This document shows positions 22,250-34,774 of a stretch of DNA of 64,000 bases, in pieces. This stretch comes from Nelumbo lutea. Lineage: Eukaryota; Streptophyta; Magnoliopsida; Proteales; Nelumbonaceae. Under the pieces are notes generated by a model. The model worked only from the letters and a program-made list of their open reading frames with translations. It made no database searches and was not told the origin of the DNA. The position numbers were made by a program, and so were the translations under genes. Numbering within the stretch: position 1 is the first letter of the stretch; each line of letters begins with the position of its first letter. The stretch covers positions 10,397,228 to 10,461,227 of the forward strand of contig JAKGHH010000008.1 of assembly GCA_022828595.1 (NCBI GenBank), in the 5' to 3' direction.

Positions 22250-22720
22250 TAAAGAGTTGGACCCAAAGTTCCAAAGTTTTAAATTCTTGACATAACCCCT
22301 CTGGCTCTATTCCTGATTTCTATATGGACCAATCGCCTAAAATTACTTCACTTCTCCAAATGGTAGGATTCTTGGGCCAGGTTGGGTGGGTTAAAGCCAA
22401 CCCAAGTTCAATTACCCAATCCCAGCCAAGGGTGTCTCCAACTACGGTGATCATGTGATGGGCTGGCCAGCCTGGCCCAACCCACGCTTTTAGACCTAGG
22501 AATGTTTTTTGAGTTTTGACTTCAAGATGAGTGATAGACTTGATGAAATGGTTAACCTATTGTATACAGTATACTCTAATCATTATAAAACACTAAGGAT
22601 AGTGTGCCACTTAATGCTGTGATGTATGGTTTGTAAATCTAAAAATTAAAAAAAGAAGTAAGATTATGCAATATATTCAATGATCTTGATGGAAAAATCA
22701 GCACTTATCTCCTTGTTAAT

Positions 22721-23830
22721 TATAGATGCAAATTGGGCGTTTCTAATTTAAGCTCGAATTGATCTAGCCAAAATTTTACATGGGTTGGTTTTAGATTTTT
22801 GGTCTTTGGGTTGGGCTTAAACTCAAGAATTCAAGCTTTTTTATTTTTCGAGTTGGGTACTCAAACCTGGCTTGATTATACACATTCATACATATATAGA
22901 TATTGGGGATGAGCAAAATGGGTAGATTCTACCTGGAACCAAATGGAACTGGTCCTATCCAATTTATTATAGGGTAGGGTCTGGTTCCAAATTATTGGAA
23001 CCGACCCCCACCCAAGTCGGTTCTAGGGTCTAGGGGTTTACCCTACCCAAATCGATCTGATGAATTGGCCTTGGTTGGCCTTGGAACCGAACTTGCCTTG
23101 AAATAAACTCCATAAGATTTTTGAGGATGTCAACCCTGGTGTCACTTGACCATCGATTTAATTAAGTGATCTGATCATTTGTTTTCATTTTAATATTTTC
23201 ATGTGTATAATAAATAATGTAAAAGGTAATATTTACAAAATTTAAATTATAATGACATTTTCAACTATATATTAATATATTATGACAATCTATATATTAA
23301 ATTACTCAATTTAATCAGTAAAGATAATATAAGTTTTAAACTATATATTGTCATTATTGAAAATCAAGTTTTTGAATGACATATTTATTTATTTTTTCTT
23401 AAAGGAGGAGAATAAAGAAATACCAGGTTCCACAGGTAGATCCTAGAACCAACCCCATAACTGCCAAGGCCATAACCGACATTCGTAGGGTAGGTTCCAG
23501 TTCCAAAAACCTAAAATCGACCCCTACAAGGTAGGTTTCAGGTTCTGCCATGGAACCAAACCGAATCGACCCACACTCACCCCTATATGGATATATATTT
23601 ACATATATACATACATATGTGTGTGTATGTATTAGAGGGAGTTCATTGATTGACCCAAGCCTAGCCCAGACCCAAACCAAGTGTATCAAATTTCAATATA
23701 AGCTAGGCTTGAATTCGAAAGATCATGATTGATTTTGGGCTCAGCCTATAATCGGGCCTTAAGACCAAATCTTAGGATTGGGCGTGGGTTAACTATAAAC
23801 CCAGTCCAACTTGCCTGACTTGCACCCCTA
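22721..23830. mobile_element. hAT-like MITE (outer), interrupted by a second MITE
   Basis: It starts TATAGATGCAAATTGGGCG and ends GCCTGACTTGCACCCCTA, flanked by TTGTTAAT (22713-22720) and TTCTTAAT (23831-23838), 7 of 8 matching. Removing the inner element and its extra target copy leaves about 419 bp, the usual size of the family here. Confidence 0.75.
22903..23585. mobile_element. hAT-like MITE nested inside 22721-23830
   Basis: It starts TTGGGGATGAGCAAAATGGG and ends CCCACACTCACCCCTA, flanked by TATAGATA (22895-22902) and TATGGATA (23586-23593), 7 of 8 matching. Subterminal repeats of GGTTCCA/TGGAACC type occur at both ends and the middle is AT-rich. Confidence 0.78.
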
Positions 23831-24112
23831 TTCTTAATTCAAGTAATTCTTAAAAAATAAATCCTTACAAATTCTACTCATTTACATTTAAGGCGCCACT
23901 CATATGGATCCACTGAGAATGCAAACTTGATGATGACATAGGGAAACCTGATTCATGTTTGTACTCTGATCATGCCAATGAAGACGAGAATAAAATATTT
24001 TTTATTCACTAGAATAAAAACAAGATTTTTAAACTATCCAAAATGATTGATAAAAAAAGCGCTAACAATTGCTTTGTATTTCTGCATTATTCATCATTTG
24101 ATTCTATGGATG

Positions 24113-24515
24113 TGTTACAATCCATTTGTCCCAAATTAGTAGTATGGGATGCTGTTGTGGGGTATATATGTGCTTGGTTTCTCTTCTTCAACAGATAGCT
24201 TTTAAGGGTAAGTTCTCCTAACAAATGGTATTAGATCCTACACTATGCCTCTCAATTGCAATTATGCGGCGTAGGTGATGATATCGGTATTGTAGTGTTC
24301 GATCGGAAATAGATGGATTAGTGCAAAACCATTTTGCATGGGTGCCCTAACTGCGAAAAGTGGTGAAATATTAAGATCTATTTATCCCATATTGATAGTA
24401 TGAAATGCTAATATAAGATATCCCCATCGATAATATGAAATGTTGTTATAGGGTATATATGTACTTAGATTTCCTCCCTCTAACAGTTAACCTTTAGGGG
24501 TGAATTCTCCTAAAG
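24113..24515 (+). mobile_element. Probable TRIM (miniature LTR retrotransposon), degenerate
   Basis: Two related segments, 24113-24223 and 24369-24515, share CATTTGTCCC/TATTTATCCC, AGTATGGGATGCTGTTG/ATATGAAATGTTGTTATAG, GGGTATATATGTRCTT and GTRARTTCTCCTAA. The first ends in ACA and is followed at 24226 by TGGTATTAGATCC, close to the initiator-tRNA primer-binding site consensus (TGGTATCAGAGCC). The space between the repeats is about 145 bp and non-coding. The second repeat carries a small internal duplication. Short LTRs, a primer site and no ORF suggest a TRIM; target duplications are not discernible. Confidence 0.5.
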
Positions 24516-24850
24516 GACGTAACAGTATGATAAAAAGACAAATCATTGTGAATACTCTTTTGTGACCGTTTGGGAGGGTTGATGAGCCGAACATTCTCAA
24601 CAAAGTTATTTCTTCTGGTCTAATATAACGAGGCTGAAGGAGACCGGAGATAGCCCAAGAGATGACTGACAGCTGATTTGGGGGCTCCCAATTTTTTACA
24701 ACAAAGCTTAAAAAGGTGGTATGTGTAGGGCTCACCTTAGAAAGCCAAAAGCCGCTCTACTTTAACCACCCAAACGGGTTCTGAACTTTTTGTTTTTCTA
24801 CTTATCATAATGCCCTATTCATGAATTTCCCCCATTTTATTGTGGAGTTG

Positions 24851-24996
24851 AAATCAGCCCCTCACAAGATAATTTCCCACCACGTCTTAGAGCACATTCC
24901 CACCGTGTATTGGGAACATCTCCCGATGATACTCTCAATAGATGGCAGGGATGTGATGTGGGACGTTGTGGGAAATTATGTTATAGGGGCTCATTT
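24851..24996. mobile_element. Foldback element, GTATTGGGAACATC family
   Basis: The left arm (AAATCAGCCCCTCACAAGAT, CACATTCCCACCGTGTATT, GGGAACATC) pairs with the right arm (AATAGATGGCAGGGATGTGA, GTGGGACGTTGTGGGAAAT, GGGGCTCATTT). It matches 55736-55912 and 36427-36560 across both arms. Confidence 0.7.
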
Positions 24997-25124
24997 CATT
25001 TCTTTATTGTGAACGCAAAATGAAAGGAGACATTTGATTTATCTTGTATTATTGATTAAAAAAGCTGGGTATAGTTAAGTGAGTTTGGATCTTTCGTTTA
25101 CATAAATTTTGCCCATGTCTATCC

Positions 25125-25225
25125 ACATAACATTACAGTCACACATGAAGAATATCTCATCCTCCTACATGGTATTATGCAGGGGGAGATGTTCCCAATT
25201 TATGGGAGGTAGGGTATTGTGGGTA
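25125..25225. repeat. Repeat related to 11425-11532
   Basis: It has the same order of motifs as 11425-11532, including CAGTCACACATG, GGGGAGATGTT and GTATTGTGGGTAG. Confidence 0.5.
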
Positions 25226-25285
25226 GAAGATCTGGAGTCAAGATTAAAGAATGAAAAATTCGAACAATACATAAATAGTCCTAAT

Positions 25286-25566
25286 TAGACCTGTTCATGA
25301 GTCGGGGCTTTGGACTTGAATTTACACTATGTCGGGCTCGATATTTAAAATTTGACAAAAGCCAAACCCGAGCCTAACTCATGAATAGGTCTAGTCTTAA
25401 TTAAACCAAACAATCAATTTAGCAGATTGACCCATAACCTAACCCAAACCAGTTTTTCTGGATCGGGCTGGGTCATTCTCAAATTTAGGTTGTTAAATAT
25501 GAAACCCTAACCTTATTTTTGTGGGTTTGGTTGGGTCCGATTTAGGTCAACTTTTTGACAGGTCTA
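25286..25566. mobile_element. Small TIR element, about 281 bp
   Basis: TAGACCTGTTCATGAGTCGG on the left and TTTTTGACAGGTCTA on the right are inverted, with GGGTCGG/CCGAC-type motifs inside (GGATCGGGCTGGGTC, GGTTGGGTCCGATTTAGG). No convincing target duplication is seen. Confidence 0.45.
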
Positions 25567-25569
25567 ATT

Positions 25570-26590
25570 TTACGAATAAATAGTAAATGACCTTCTAAAC
25601 CTTCTCACTGTAAACTTATTTTGAATCTTAACTAAAACATTATAATTTATCATATATTATATAAAGTGAATATTGGCTTATTTAAAATGCAGTCATTAAA
25701 AGTTAAATAATCCAAATAAATCTATGATCGTACAAAGATATCATATAAAAGAGCTCTGACCAATCAAATAATTGGTCAACTTTTTATGATGCCGTTTAAT
25801 TGGTTGTAAATTTTCTGCAATCATGTGTTTTCTTTTGAAGGCTCTAAAATTAAATCAAATTGCTCCATACAAAAGTACATATATATGGTTTTTAATTTTT
25901 TTCTCCTTATATTCTTGCACTGGTGGGTTAAAATACGATCTTTGACGGTTGGTAACCTCGTACTCGTGATTCCATCCAGATCCTAATCCAACGGTTTTAT
26001 TTTCTTATATCAGTTGATCATTCCAGATTCCAGATGTGTGGTGCAGGATGAATTTCTCCTCGCTACAAGAAAAAGATATATTTGTGCAGCTGCTGTATCA
26101 GCCTTGCTCTATCATGTTACGTGCGATTCGTAGCTGTGTGACGCTTGATGATCAATTGTGAAAACACGTAATACCCATCGTACCCTTACAATGAGTGCAA
26201 ATCGACAATGGAATCCCACTATTCTCGAATCTCAATCTAACTTGCGCGCTGTGTGCAGCCAATCAAACTTCTTTGTCTCCTGGAGCTTTGACAAGTCTAC
26301 TTATCGAGTGAGTGAAGGGCTGTAATCTAATTACAAAAATTCTTTCAGCATCTAACGGACACGCTTGATTCTATTCATCCTAGCACTGTAGTTCTATTGC
26401 ACATCAAATTTTCCGTCGATGGGATGGTATTTGTAGCCGGAAAAATTTGGCTGCGACCCGCGAGGGAATGGGCTAAGGCCAAGCCAAGCCCACTTTTTTT
26501 GGTGCGTATCGCGCACAGCAGCGCATTATAGAGTTTAAAAATAGCCCAAATTAAAACCCAAGAGCCCAATTGCTTTGCCGAACGTTAAAA
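25570..26590. other. Upstream region of the DUF1639 gene, no other gene
   Basis: AT-rich to about 25920, then more balanced up to the 5' leader. No transposon ends or coding similarity are seen. Any promoter of the gene at 26875 should lie in the right part; no decisive TATA box was picked out. Confidence 0.4.
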
Positions 26591-26781
26591 CCGCTCTCTC
26601 TGTTCTCTTCGGAGTCTCTCTCTCCCGAGTCCCGTGTATATGAGCTTCCCGGCGATTTCAGGGGACGTGATCAACTGAATTCTTTCTCGTTTCTGTAGAT
26701 TCCCGCGAAATCCACAGCTTCGTCTTTCAAATGCCCAGAAGTCGACAGCTGCAATTGATGTACCAGAGAAATTGAGAAGAA

Positions 26782-26853
26782 GGTAAGTTTCCACCGGAGC
26801 TCTGCCGCTCAAGCTCTCTTTCCGTCGGTTCATGGTGATTTCGGGAATTGCAG
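26782..26853 (+). other. Probable intron in the 5' leader of the DUF1639 gene
   Basis: AGAAGAAG is followed by the donor GTAAGT at about 26782, and TCGGGAATTGCAG forms an acceptor ending at 26853, 21 bases before the start codon. Leader introns are common in plant genes. Confidence 0.55.
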
Positions 26854-26874
26854 AATAAGAAAGACTGTAAATTT

Positions 26875-27984
26875 ATGGCGATGGGTCCTGATAAATCAAA
26901 GCCTTTGCACAATTTCTCGATGCCTCGCTTGAAGTGGGGGAATCAGAAACTTCTCAGATGCATGAAGGTTGATTCAAAAGGAGAAATTTCTTCTGTCGAG
27001 CGCAGGTTTTCGGCTGCTGCAGGTCAATCGGGAGCTTCGATCATCCGAGGTAGAGAATCCTGGTCATTGAAGCGGAGGTTCTCGAATGGTTTCGAGAACT
27101 CCAGGAAATCGCCGTTGCCGCCGCCTATTGGAAATTCTGTTGGGAAATCCAAGATTGACAAGGATGGAGACGACGGGATTGAAGCAATTAGGGCAAAACT
27201 CGAGCTTCACCTCCGAACGGCTGCTGATAAGCTAAAAGTTACGATTCCGGAGGTACGAGAAGAAAATGAAGCATCGGCGGCGGCGAGGCCCTGGAATCTC
27301 AGAACAAGAAGAGCGGCTTGTAAGGCTCCGACTGAGACTACTGCCGGAAGAGGAGGGGGAGGTTCCTCGATAAATGAAGAGCGTCAGCCGAACTCATCTC
27401 CTTTTCGAAATGGCAATTCGACGATGAAATCGAATCGGCTGCAAGGTGTAACTACAGTCCAGGTCGTGGAGAAGGACAAGAAAGAGCGTCCGAAGTTCTC
27501 GATCTCTCTTTCTCGATATGAGGTAGAGGAGGATTTTCTGGCAATGACGGGAACGAGGCCACCTCGGAGGCCAAAGAAGAGGCCTAGGATTATACAGAAA
27601 CAACAGGATGTAAGATTTTCTCCCACTTCAAAATTCCACTTCCGCTTTGCAAAAATTGCTTCTGTTTCTTTCCGCAAATACATATACGCTTGTAAAACCT
27701 TCGGAGTTTAAGAGTTTTGTTATTTATCGCCGTCGGTAATGAAATTCAAAAGCCGGTATTTGGGTTTTGCAGGCAATTTTCCCTGGTTTGTGGTTGACGG
27801 AAATCACACCAGATACATACAAAGTTCCTGATCTTCCTGAACCTGGAAAAGTAATGGTTTTGTTTTTCACCCACTTGTTATTTAGATTCTCTGGTTTCTG
27901 CTTCCCCTCTTCTTTCATATAATTCCTGGACTGATAAACTATAAACTAACATCTTGAGCATGGTTTCTGCAGAGATCGAGGTGA
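26875..27984 (+). CDS. DUF1639 family protein, 274 aa, three exons
   Basis: Exons: 26875-27609, 27773-27850 and 27973-27984, with GTAAGA...TTGCAG and GTAATG...CTGCAG introns, both in phase 0. The protein starts MAMGPDKSKPLHNFSMPRLK and has a basic, Ser- and Arg-rich middle. The conserved C-terminal block is RPKFSISLSRYEVEEDFLAM, then TGTRPPRRPKKRP and, after the first intron, GLWLTEITPDTYKVPDLPE. This is the DUF1639 signature of plants. The molecular function is unknown; the basic stretches could act as nuclear targeting signals (inference). The final exon adds only three residues (RSR) before TGA. An in-frame TTG upstream is not used as a start because it lies across the leader intron acceptor. 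No defect is visible. Confidence 0.88.
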
Positions 27985-30053
27985 ACCCACTAATGGTATT
28001 TGGAAATTTAAAGTTTTCTGCTTGCTGACCATGGGCATACAGTAATCTCAAATGGTGGTATATGAAACCATCCATCTGTAAATTGGGAATTTGATAAGAA
28101 TGTTGAATTTCCTGTTCTCTTAACATGATGTGCAAGTTCATTTAAGTACGGTCCCATTTATTGTCTCCATTTTGATTCCTTTCTCTGCTAAAATTGACAT
28201 AAACAGAATAGATTCTTCGAGCTTGATTTAGTGAATACCAAGTAACATCTGTTCTGGGTAATGAAGAATTCTATCAGTTGCATGCCATGACCATGAAGAT
28301 AGTTGCTTGTCTATTCAGTTAAGAGCTTAACATCAGATTGTGAAGTTCATATTTTAGCTGGCTTTTCAGCTGATTGACTCCACTATAAATGGGTGATGCA
28401 AGAATTGGCCATGATGCAATTACTGTATGTATTCCTTTCCATATTTATGATGGATGAGTTATTCTATTGTGGAGCAAAATTCAGATATTCAGGTAGGCAT
28501 AGGTTTTGATTACTATCTCGTGTCATGGAACTTGGTGAAAATAGTGTGAACAATGAGAGACAGATAAATCCAGGCAAAATTTCTATGTTACTGGTAGGAC
28601 CAACCGTTGAAACTCTGCTACATTCTCCCAAACACCAGTGCAATTTATCCACAATAATTTTGTTGTTGTACTTGATAATTGATCCCAAAGCTATTGGGTT
28701 TCCTTCTGTTGAGATTTTAAAATTTGTTTGAGGGAGAACATTTTCATTTATACATTGGCCTTCTATTTGATTGGATTTTGATTATTGCTCAATCTTATTT
28801 GGTGCTCTGCGCATGCTAGAAGGGGATGGACTGCATCTGAGACTGAATCCCTCATGAAAACTGCATAAAAGCACGACTGGGATAACCTGGAAAATGACTG
28901 TTCCAGCCATACGTGGTCACCTGGAAGATAAAACCAGTCAATCATCTCCTTCTTGTTCCTTACTAGAATTTGGATTTTAACTGTTAGTTCTTTCATCGAA
29001 TCTAATGGAATAGAATGGCAGTCCATTAAGTGTAGCTCTTGCTTCTCAATCTCTGCTACATACGTAAGGAAGGACCACCAGGATTAGGAATTAGGATAAT
29101 AACAAGAAGAGGTGAAGAGTAATAAACTAATAATTCAGAAAAGAAGATATGTAATGGGTAATGACCATTGACCAGATACTTTTTGTATAAACTTTTCTGA
29201 AAGGATTTTTTTGTACGGTCAATGATGTTTGAACTTTGAAGTTTGAACTATTGGTATGCAGTTTGTTGTGTTGTGCACGCTGGGATAGATTTTGATCTGG
29301 TTTTTAAAATCGTTTATCGTCTGAGCAAATCATATTTTTGGGAAATTGTCGTGTCCAAGAGAACTGCCTTCTCAGGCTATGTTTTGTAATGTGCTGTCAC
29401 ATTTTCTTGGCAAGATGTGTGTTGAAATGAAAGGTGAAGCTTTGCAGGTTGCACTCTGTGAAGTCTGAATTACGCGGCCTTTTCACTTCCTTCTTACGCG
29501 GCAACTTTTTTTCTTTTTTCCTTCTTTCTCACGACAACAGAAAAAGAAACCCGGTGGGCGAAAACGTCCAACTTAGACGTCGGAAAAATTGGAGGAGATA
29601 ACGGAGGAAGCAAATTAACAGAGAATAAACTCGTTCAACATCAAAGGCTCGAAATAATGATCAAGGAGAACGAAGAGTTACTAGTTGTGGGTCTCATTCT
29701 ACTTCAATGTAATCCTTAGAAAAGATAAGGCTTTTGGTTCGCATGAATAGAATGGGCTATTTTGATTCGGTTGAACGGAATCGGAATCCCATTTCTATTC
29801 TTGGTATTCTCTCATGGCCATTCCCTGCCCTCACTTCGGAATGAAATTTTGTTACTGCTGTTCGACTGTAAACCAAACGGTGCACAAGAAAAGGGAAAAC
29901 AAGTCCCGATATTAGTGAAATTTGGTCACAAATCCCACCACTTCACGTGTTGATGAATGATCAATCAAAGATACATAGACAGAACAAAGAATAGAACAAC
30001 CAGAGTTTCATATTTGCTCGCTTTCGGCTTCAGCTATCTCACAATCTCACAGA
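27985..30053. other. 3' UTR and downstream DNA of the DUF1639 gene
   Basis: No further coding exon was found. A decayed element with GGTTCGCATGAATAGAAT and GTAAACCAAACGG ends lies at about 29725-29885 and resembles the Tourist-type elements at 20897-21159 and 54525-54713. The rest carries no recognisable gene. Confidence 0.4.
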
Positions 30054-30515
30054 TAGGAATTGCAACGGGGCGCTCTCGAAAATCTCCATCTCCATTTTCG
30101 CTAATAGGGACAAAGTTATCCCCATTCTTCTTCTCACGGGGATCCCAATCCTGTGAAGATCCTCATTCCTGGTGATTCTTTATAATATTAATCATTTTAT
30201 TTTTGTTTTTTATTTTATTTAGAAAAATAAAATTAAAATAATTAAAATTTATAAGCTTATTAGAAAATATTTAATTATATTTTTTAAAAATATTAATATA
30301 TAGATATATGTATACATATATACATATATAACGTATGCATACGTATATATATATTAGTGGGGATCCCACGGGGCAGGGAGTGCTCTCCCTATTTCCACTA
30401 ACAGGATGAAAATTTCTTCATTCCGTCCCCACGGAACGATAATCATCCCCATCCCTGCCCTATTCGGGGCAGATCCCCATAAAAATCGGGAAAATGGAGA
30501 AAATTGCCATCCCTA
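30054..30515. mobile_element. hAT-like MITE, 462 bp
   Basis: It starts TAGGAATTGCAACGGGGCG and ends GAAAATTGCCATCCCTA, flanked by CTCACAGA (30046-30053) and TTCATAGA (30516-30523), 6 of 8 matching. Its ends are rich in CGGGGATCCC-type motifs and its middle (30180-30350) is AT-rich. The TAGGGATGGCAA end type recurs in the hairpin at 63718-63897. Confidence 0.65.
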
Positions 30516-30939
30516 TTCATAGACTTTGCTCCTAAGACATGAATTTGCATTTTACACTGTTTTGGGGTTAGGCCTTTGAACAGGACTAATTTAAATTTTA
30601 ACAAAAGCCCAACCCAAGCCCGCCTAATTTGCACTCCTAGTATTCAGTTTGTTTCTAAAAGTGTGTGTATGTGTGTGTGGGGTGGGGTGGGGGGGTGGGG
30701 GGGTCAATGCATCCTAAAACTAATTGCAGGAAAATTTGTAAATAAAACAACATTTCAAAGCCATAAGCACTGTCTTTACCAAACATGTATCTATGAGAAA
30801 GATTGCCACAATCTTTATGGTAAAAACAATAACTATATGGGTTTTAACAACCAACCTAGCTCAATCATGAATTAGGCCCAGATTGAGTCCTTTAATACCA
30901 TCATTTTGGTTAGGCATTGGCAGGGAATATTTGGAAATA

Positions 30940-30941
<2 letters not shown>

Positions 30942-30996
<55 letters not shown>
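30942..30996. repeat. (CT)n microsatellite
   Basis: About 27 CT dinucleotides. A G-rich/GT tract also lies at about 30660-30705. Confidence 0.95.
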
Positions 30997-30999
<3 letters not shown>

Positions 31000-31000
<1 letters not shown>

Positions 31001-32440
31001 CCTGTATTGGTAGAATACACATCTAGTCATGTGACAAGATATAGATCAGTATATCGCACTATATCGATCAATACGTTCCGATACACGCTGATACGCATGC
31101 ACATCTCTTGTCTTATTTATAAAATGCTCTATGAAGATTCAGACTCAAGTCTCAACACCCATACCACTATTTGCTACCATTCTATGCCATTGTGCCATCA
31201 TTCAACTTGTGATATAATGTGAAATAAAATACATTTTTTTAACTTTACCGTTAACATGAACCTAGACAAATACATATATGTTTATATTCAATAATTCTAA
31301 CATAAAAAATAATATTATTAAAAATTACTATTTTATAAACATTAATGAAGTAAGCAATTTATCAAAAATTGTTTTTTACTCTCAATAAATTTATACAAAT
31401 AAAAATATTAATATTAGATAATTGTTTTAGTTCTTAAATTTCATAAATTTGTACATTATACATATCTTCAAATTTTAATATTTGTTTATAAATTATCCAT
31501 TGATATTTTAATTTAGACTAAAATATAACATATTTATTATTTACAAAAATAAAAAAAATGTTTACAAAATATTAAAGAATATAATATTAAATTGAATCTA
31601 TCGAATCCACTAATTTAAATTTATATAAAAAATGATTTGTTATTTCAGAAAAAAAAAACTATAGAAAATAAAAATGTTAACAATGGAATCGTTACTTTAA
31701 TAATTAAAAATCATGAATTTCATATGATATGTACTTTAGAAATTTTAATAGTTTTGATATACTTTTAGTTAAGATTGAAAGTAAAAATATGATAATAATA
31801 TATGTATCTTAGAAAAATTATAAATTTCATATGATAGTAATTTTGATATTATCAAATATTTCAAAATTTAATATTTAATTGGCTTTTTTGTTAATGATGA
31901 AAAGTAAAAATAGAAAATAATTTCTATAGTAATTAAAATATAATAATTGCATATGTTTTGTATCTTGGACTTATAGAATTTAACATAATAATGGTTTTGT
32001 GCATGTTTTATTTTGTAAAAACTATATAATATAAGTCTTGGGGTCTTGATTGTTGATTACCAACAAAATTATATGATATTTATGTATCTTGTTATATTAG
32101 TAATATATTTATTTATATGTTTATGCTTTATTTGTGGCTATTTTGACTTTTAAAATTAGTGTAATTGATGTATTTACAAAATCTGTATCATTTTCCTAGT
32201 GTATCCATGTGTTTTCATATCTTTTGTCTTTATCTATTCATATTCAAACTATGTGATACGATACCTGATACTTTGATATATATATATATGTTCATAAAGT
32301 TAAGTTTGAAATGTGACATCAACTTATATTTTTGTCATTTATTTATACACATGCATGTGTCCAAATCCTATATTTAAGGTATTATTTCCCATTGTCTCTT
32401 ATTAAATGTCTTATGTAGGATATTTTTGTTTCTAATTATT
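31000..32440. other. Very AT-rich DNA, no gene
   Basis: ATATAGATCAGTATATCGCA, then ATCGATCAATACG at 31025-31085 and TGTGATACGATACCTGATAC near 32255 could be the two ends of a large AT-rich element, but the match is too loose to delimit. Only chance open frames occur. Confidence 0.35.
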
Positions 32441-32460
32441 AAATTCCACGACTTAAATTT

Positions 32461-32990
32461 ATGGATAATAACTTTAATAGTATAAAAACCTATATTTTTA
32501 GAATCAACCCAAAAGTGAAACTATCTTTTTACATGGAAGTGAGCAATTCAACCATCTAAGTGAAAGTGAATCCACGATGCTATAATTAAATACTAAAAGT
32601 TTCATTAATTAAATCCATGAAGAATAATTTTAATAGTATAAAAAACTATTTTTTAAAACCAACCCCAAAAATAAATACAAGGTTTTTTATGTATAGTGGG
32701 TAAGTAGTGAATCCATGATGCTATAATTAAACACTAAAAAAAATTTAAGGTCCACTATTAAAATCCATGAACAATAACTTTAATAGTATGCAAAACTATT
32801 TTTAAATCAACCCATATATGAAACCAGGTTTTTTTATTATTTTTTTATTTATTATTATTTTTTTAATGTGGTAGGTAAGCAATACAACTATTTGGATCAA
32901 ATAGGTGAACCCATGATCCCATAAATAAATACTAAAAATAAAAAATATATATAAATATAAATAATAAAGAAATTTTGTACAAAATTTTGG
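32461..32990. repeat. AT-rich tandem repeat, about three units of ~150 bp
   Basis: Units begin near 32461, 32609 and 32766. Each contains AATAACTTTAATAGTATA or a close variant, then AACCAACCC, a GGTAAG block, then CCATGATGCTATAATTAAA. The same motif order recurs at 38938-39960. Confidence 0.6.
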
Positions 32991-33300
32991 ACACAACTCT
33001 AGTATATAGTTGTCATATTAAACAAAACTAAGTTTGATAAATAATAAGTATTTTTATTGATGATCAAAATGAACTTCAAAATTCAAAACCAACCTAGATG
33101 TTTTCTATAACTATCCTTTCCCCTTCACTTCTTCACATTATCTTTTCTTTTTCCTAATTTTTTGAATAAAAACTAAGTGACAACCCCCCCCCCCCCCCAC
33201 ACACACACACAAAAGGCCCTGCCCCAGGTCCAATTGCTATAAACTGCTTAAGGCTTAGCATTTCTTTACATGTTTAGTTTGTTTTCCCCTCTTTTACTAA

Positions 33301-33565
33301 AGCTGTGTTTGGTTACAATACAAATAAATTTGCACCGGTACAAAACTATGGCAGTGCAAATGATTTGAGTGTAAATTTTGACTTATTTCTGTTTCAAACT
33401 TTAGATTATTTTGTTTGATTGCAGTACAAATGAAACAAATTAAGACATGAAGCAGAATAAAATAAAACCCAACACAAAATTAAACACTGAATTTGCGTTT
33501 TTTCATTTGCACTCCCATACATTTATACTAGTAAAAATAAAATTGAACTACAACCAAACATAGCA
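33301..33565. mobile_element. Tourist-like MITE, 265 bp, TSD TAA
   Basis: AGCTGTGTTTGGTTACAATA on the left and TACAACCAAACATAGCA on the right are inverted, with TAA on each side (33298-33300 and 33566-33568). Subterminal motifs (TTGCACCGGTACAAA against TTTGCACTCCC) also partly pair. A C-run followed by (AC)n lies just before it at 33184-33210. Confidence 0.65.
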
Positions 33566-33781
33566 TAATGGACAAAGTGATACCTCAAAACCCATAAACT
33601 GAATTCCAACTTAAATAAATGGCTTTTAGGCTTTTAAAATGTGTAATAAAAAAAAAAACTGCAAGTTGTGTCAGGCCAGCATCGGGTCGGACCCTATAGG
33701 TTTAGGTCGGGTTCAAATAAGAACATTGGAGGGTTGTGTTAGGATCTAGTCAAATCCTAATGTACAAGAGTTTTCTACATG

Positions 33782-34189
33782 TAAGGGTGCCAATGGACCG
33801 TTTTGGGTTGGACCCCGTCTAATCCAAAATCAATTTGGACGGATTGGATAGGCCAACAGGACATATTAGATTGGACTGAGCCAGTCCAAAATATTTATTA
33901 TATTGGATTGGGCTGGGTACATCCGTAGCAAATTTATATTGGATTGGGTTGGATTAACCAATATCTAATCCATTGATATAAGATAAGAATATATGTGTCA
34001 ATAGATTGAATTTGGATTTAAATCAATCTAAATCAAAATGAATTTGAACAGATTGGATGGTCTAAAGGTTAAATTAGACCGGTCCAAATTGATCCAAAAC
34101 CTTGGATTGGACTGAACCTGGTCCATTTATAATGGAGTGACATTAGACTGGATAGGATTGTACCAAATCCCGTCCAATTGACACCCCTA
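33782..34189. mobile_element. hAT-like MITE, 408 bp
   Basis: It starts TAAGGGTGCCAATGGACCG and ends CCCGTCCAATTGACACCCCTA. Flanks CTACATG and CTACCATG match if one base was lost. The inside is full of GGATTGGA/TCCAATCC repeats and closely resembles the ends of 47310-48237, so both are one subfamily. Confidence 0.65.
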
Positions 34190-34774
34190 CTACCATGTAC
34201 TTTTATTAATGATAGGAAATAATTGCCTTTTGTTACAATCCACGAGTGGGAGAACTCATAGGGCTAGGGTTAGCCTCAATAAAGTTGGAAATGGTGAATT
34301 ATTTAACTAGTTCATTTCACTACAAACTCCATGTAATGAAAAAACACATGGCTTAATTTGCAGGGGAAAAAATATAGGCAGAATCGGCAATTTGATTTCT
34401 CCATTTCAATCCAAGTAAACAAAAAGAAAAAGATCTTCTCTCCGAACAAAGATCAAATATATGCAGAAAAGGCCCAAGTGTAACATCAATGTTGAGATGC
34501 CAAAGCAAAAGCAAAGGCTAAGATCATAGAAGAAATCCTCAACTCAACTTTGTTATACATAGGGGTGTTCACTGTATAAAAAACAGAAGTACAAAGTATG
34601 CGTATAAAAATATTTTTAAAAATCTATTCAAATAAAGCCTAAATAATTATTTATTCAGATAAATACTTGTTTTTAATCACTTATTTTTAATATAAATACT
34701 CTTAAACATGGCCTTAATTTGCACTCTCCCCAAATGGAACCATTTTGGAAGGAGCAAATGTGAGACTTCTATGA

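Noticed and set aside
31007..32290. Large AT-rich transposon with GATAC/ATCGATA ends
   Set aside because: The end similarity is too loose and no target duplication was found.
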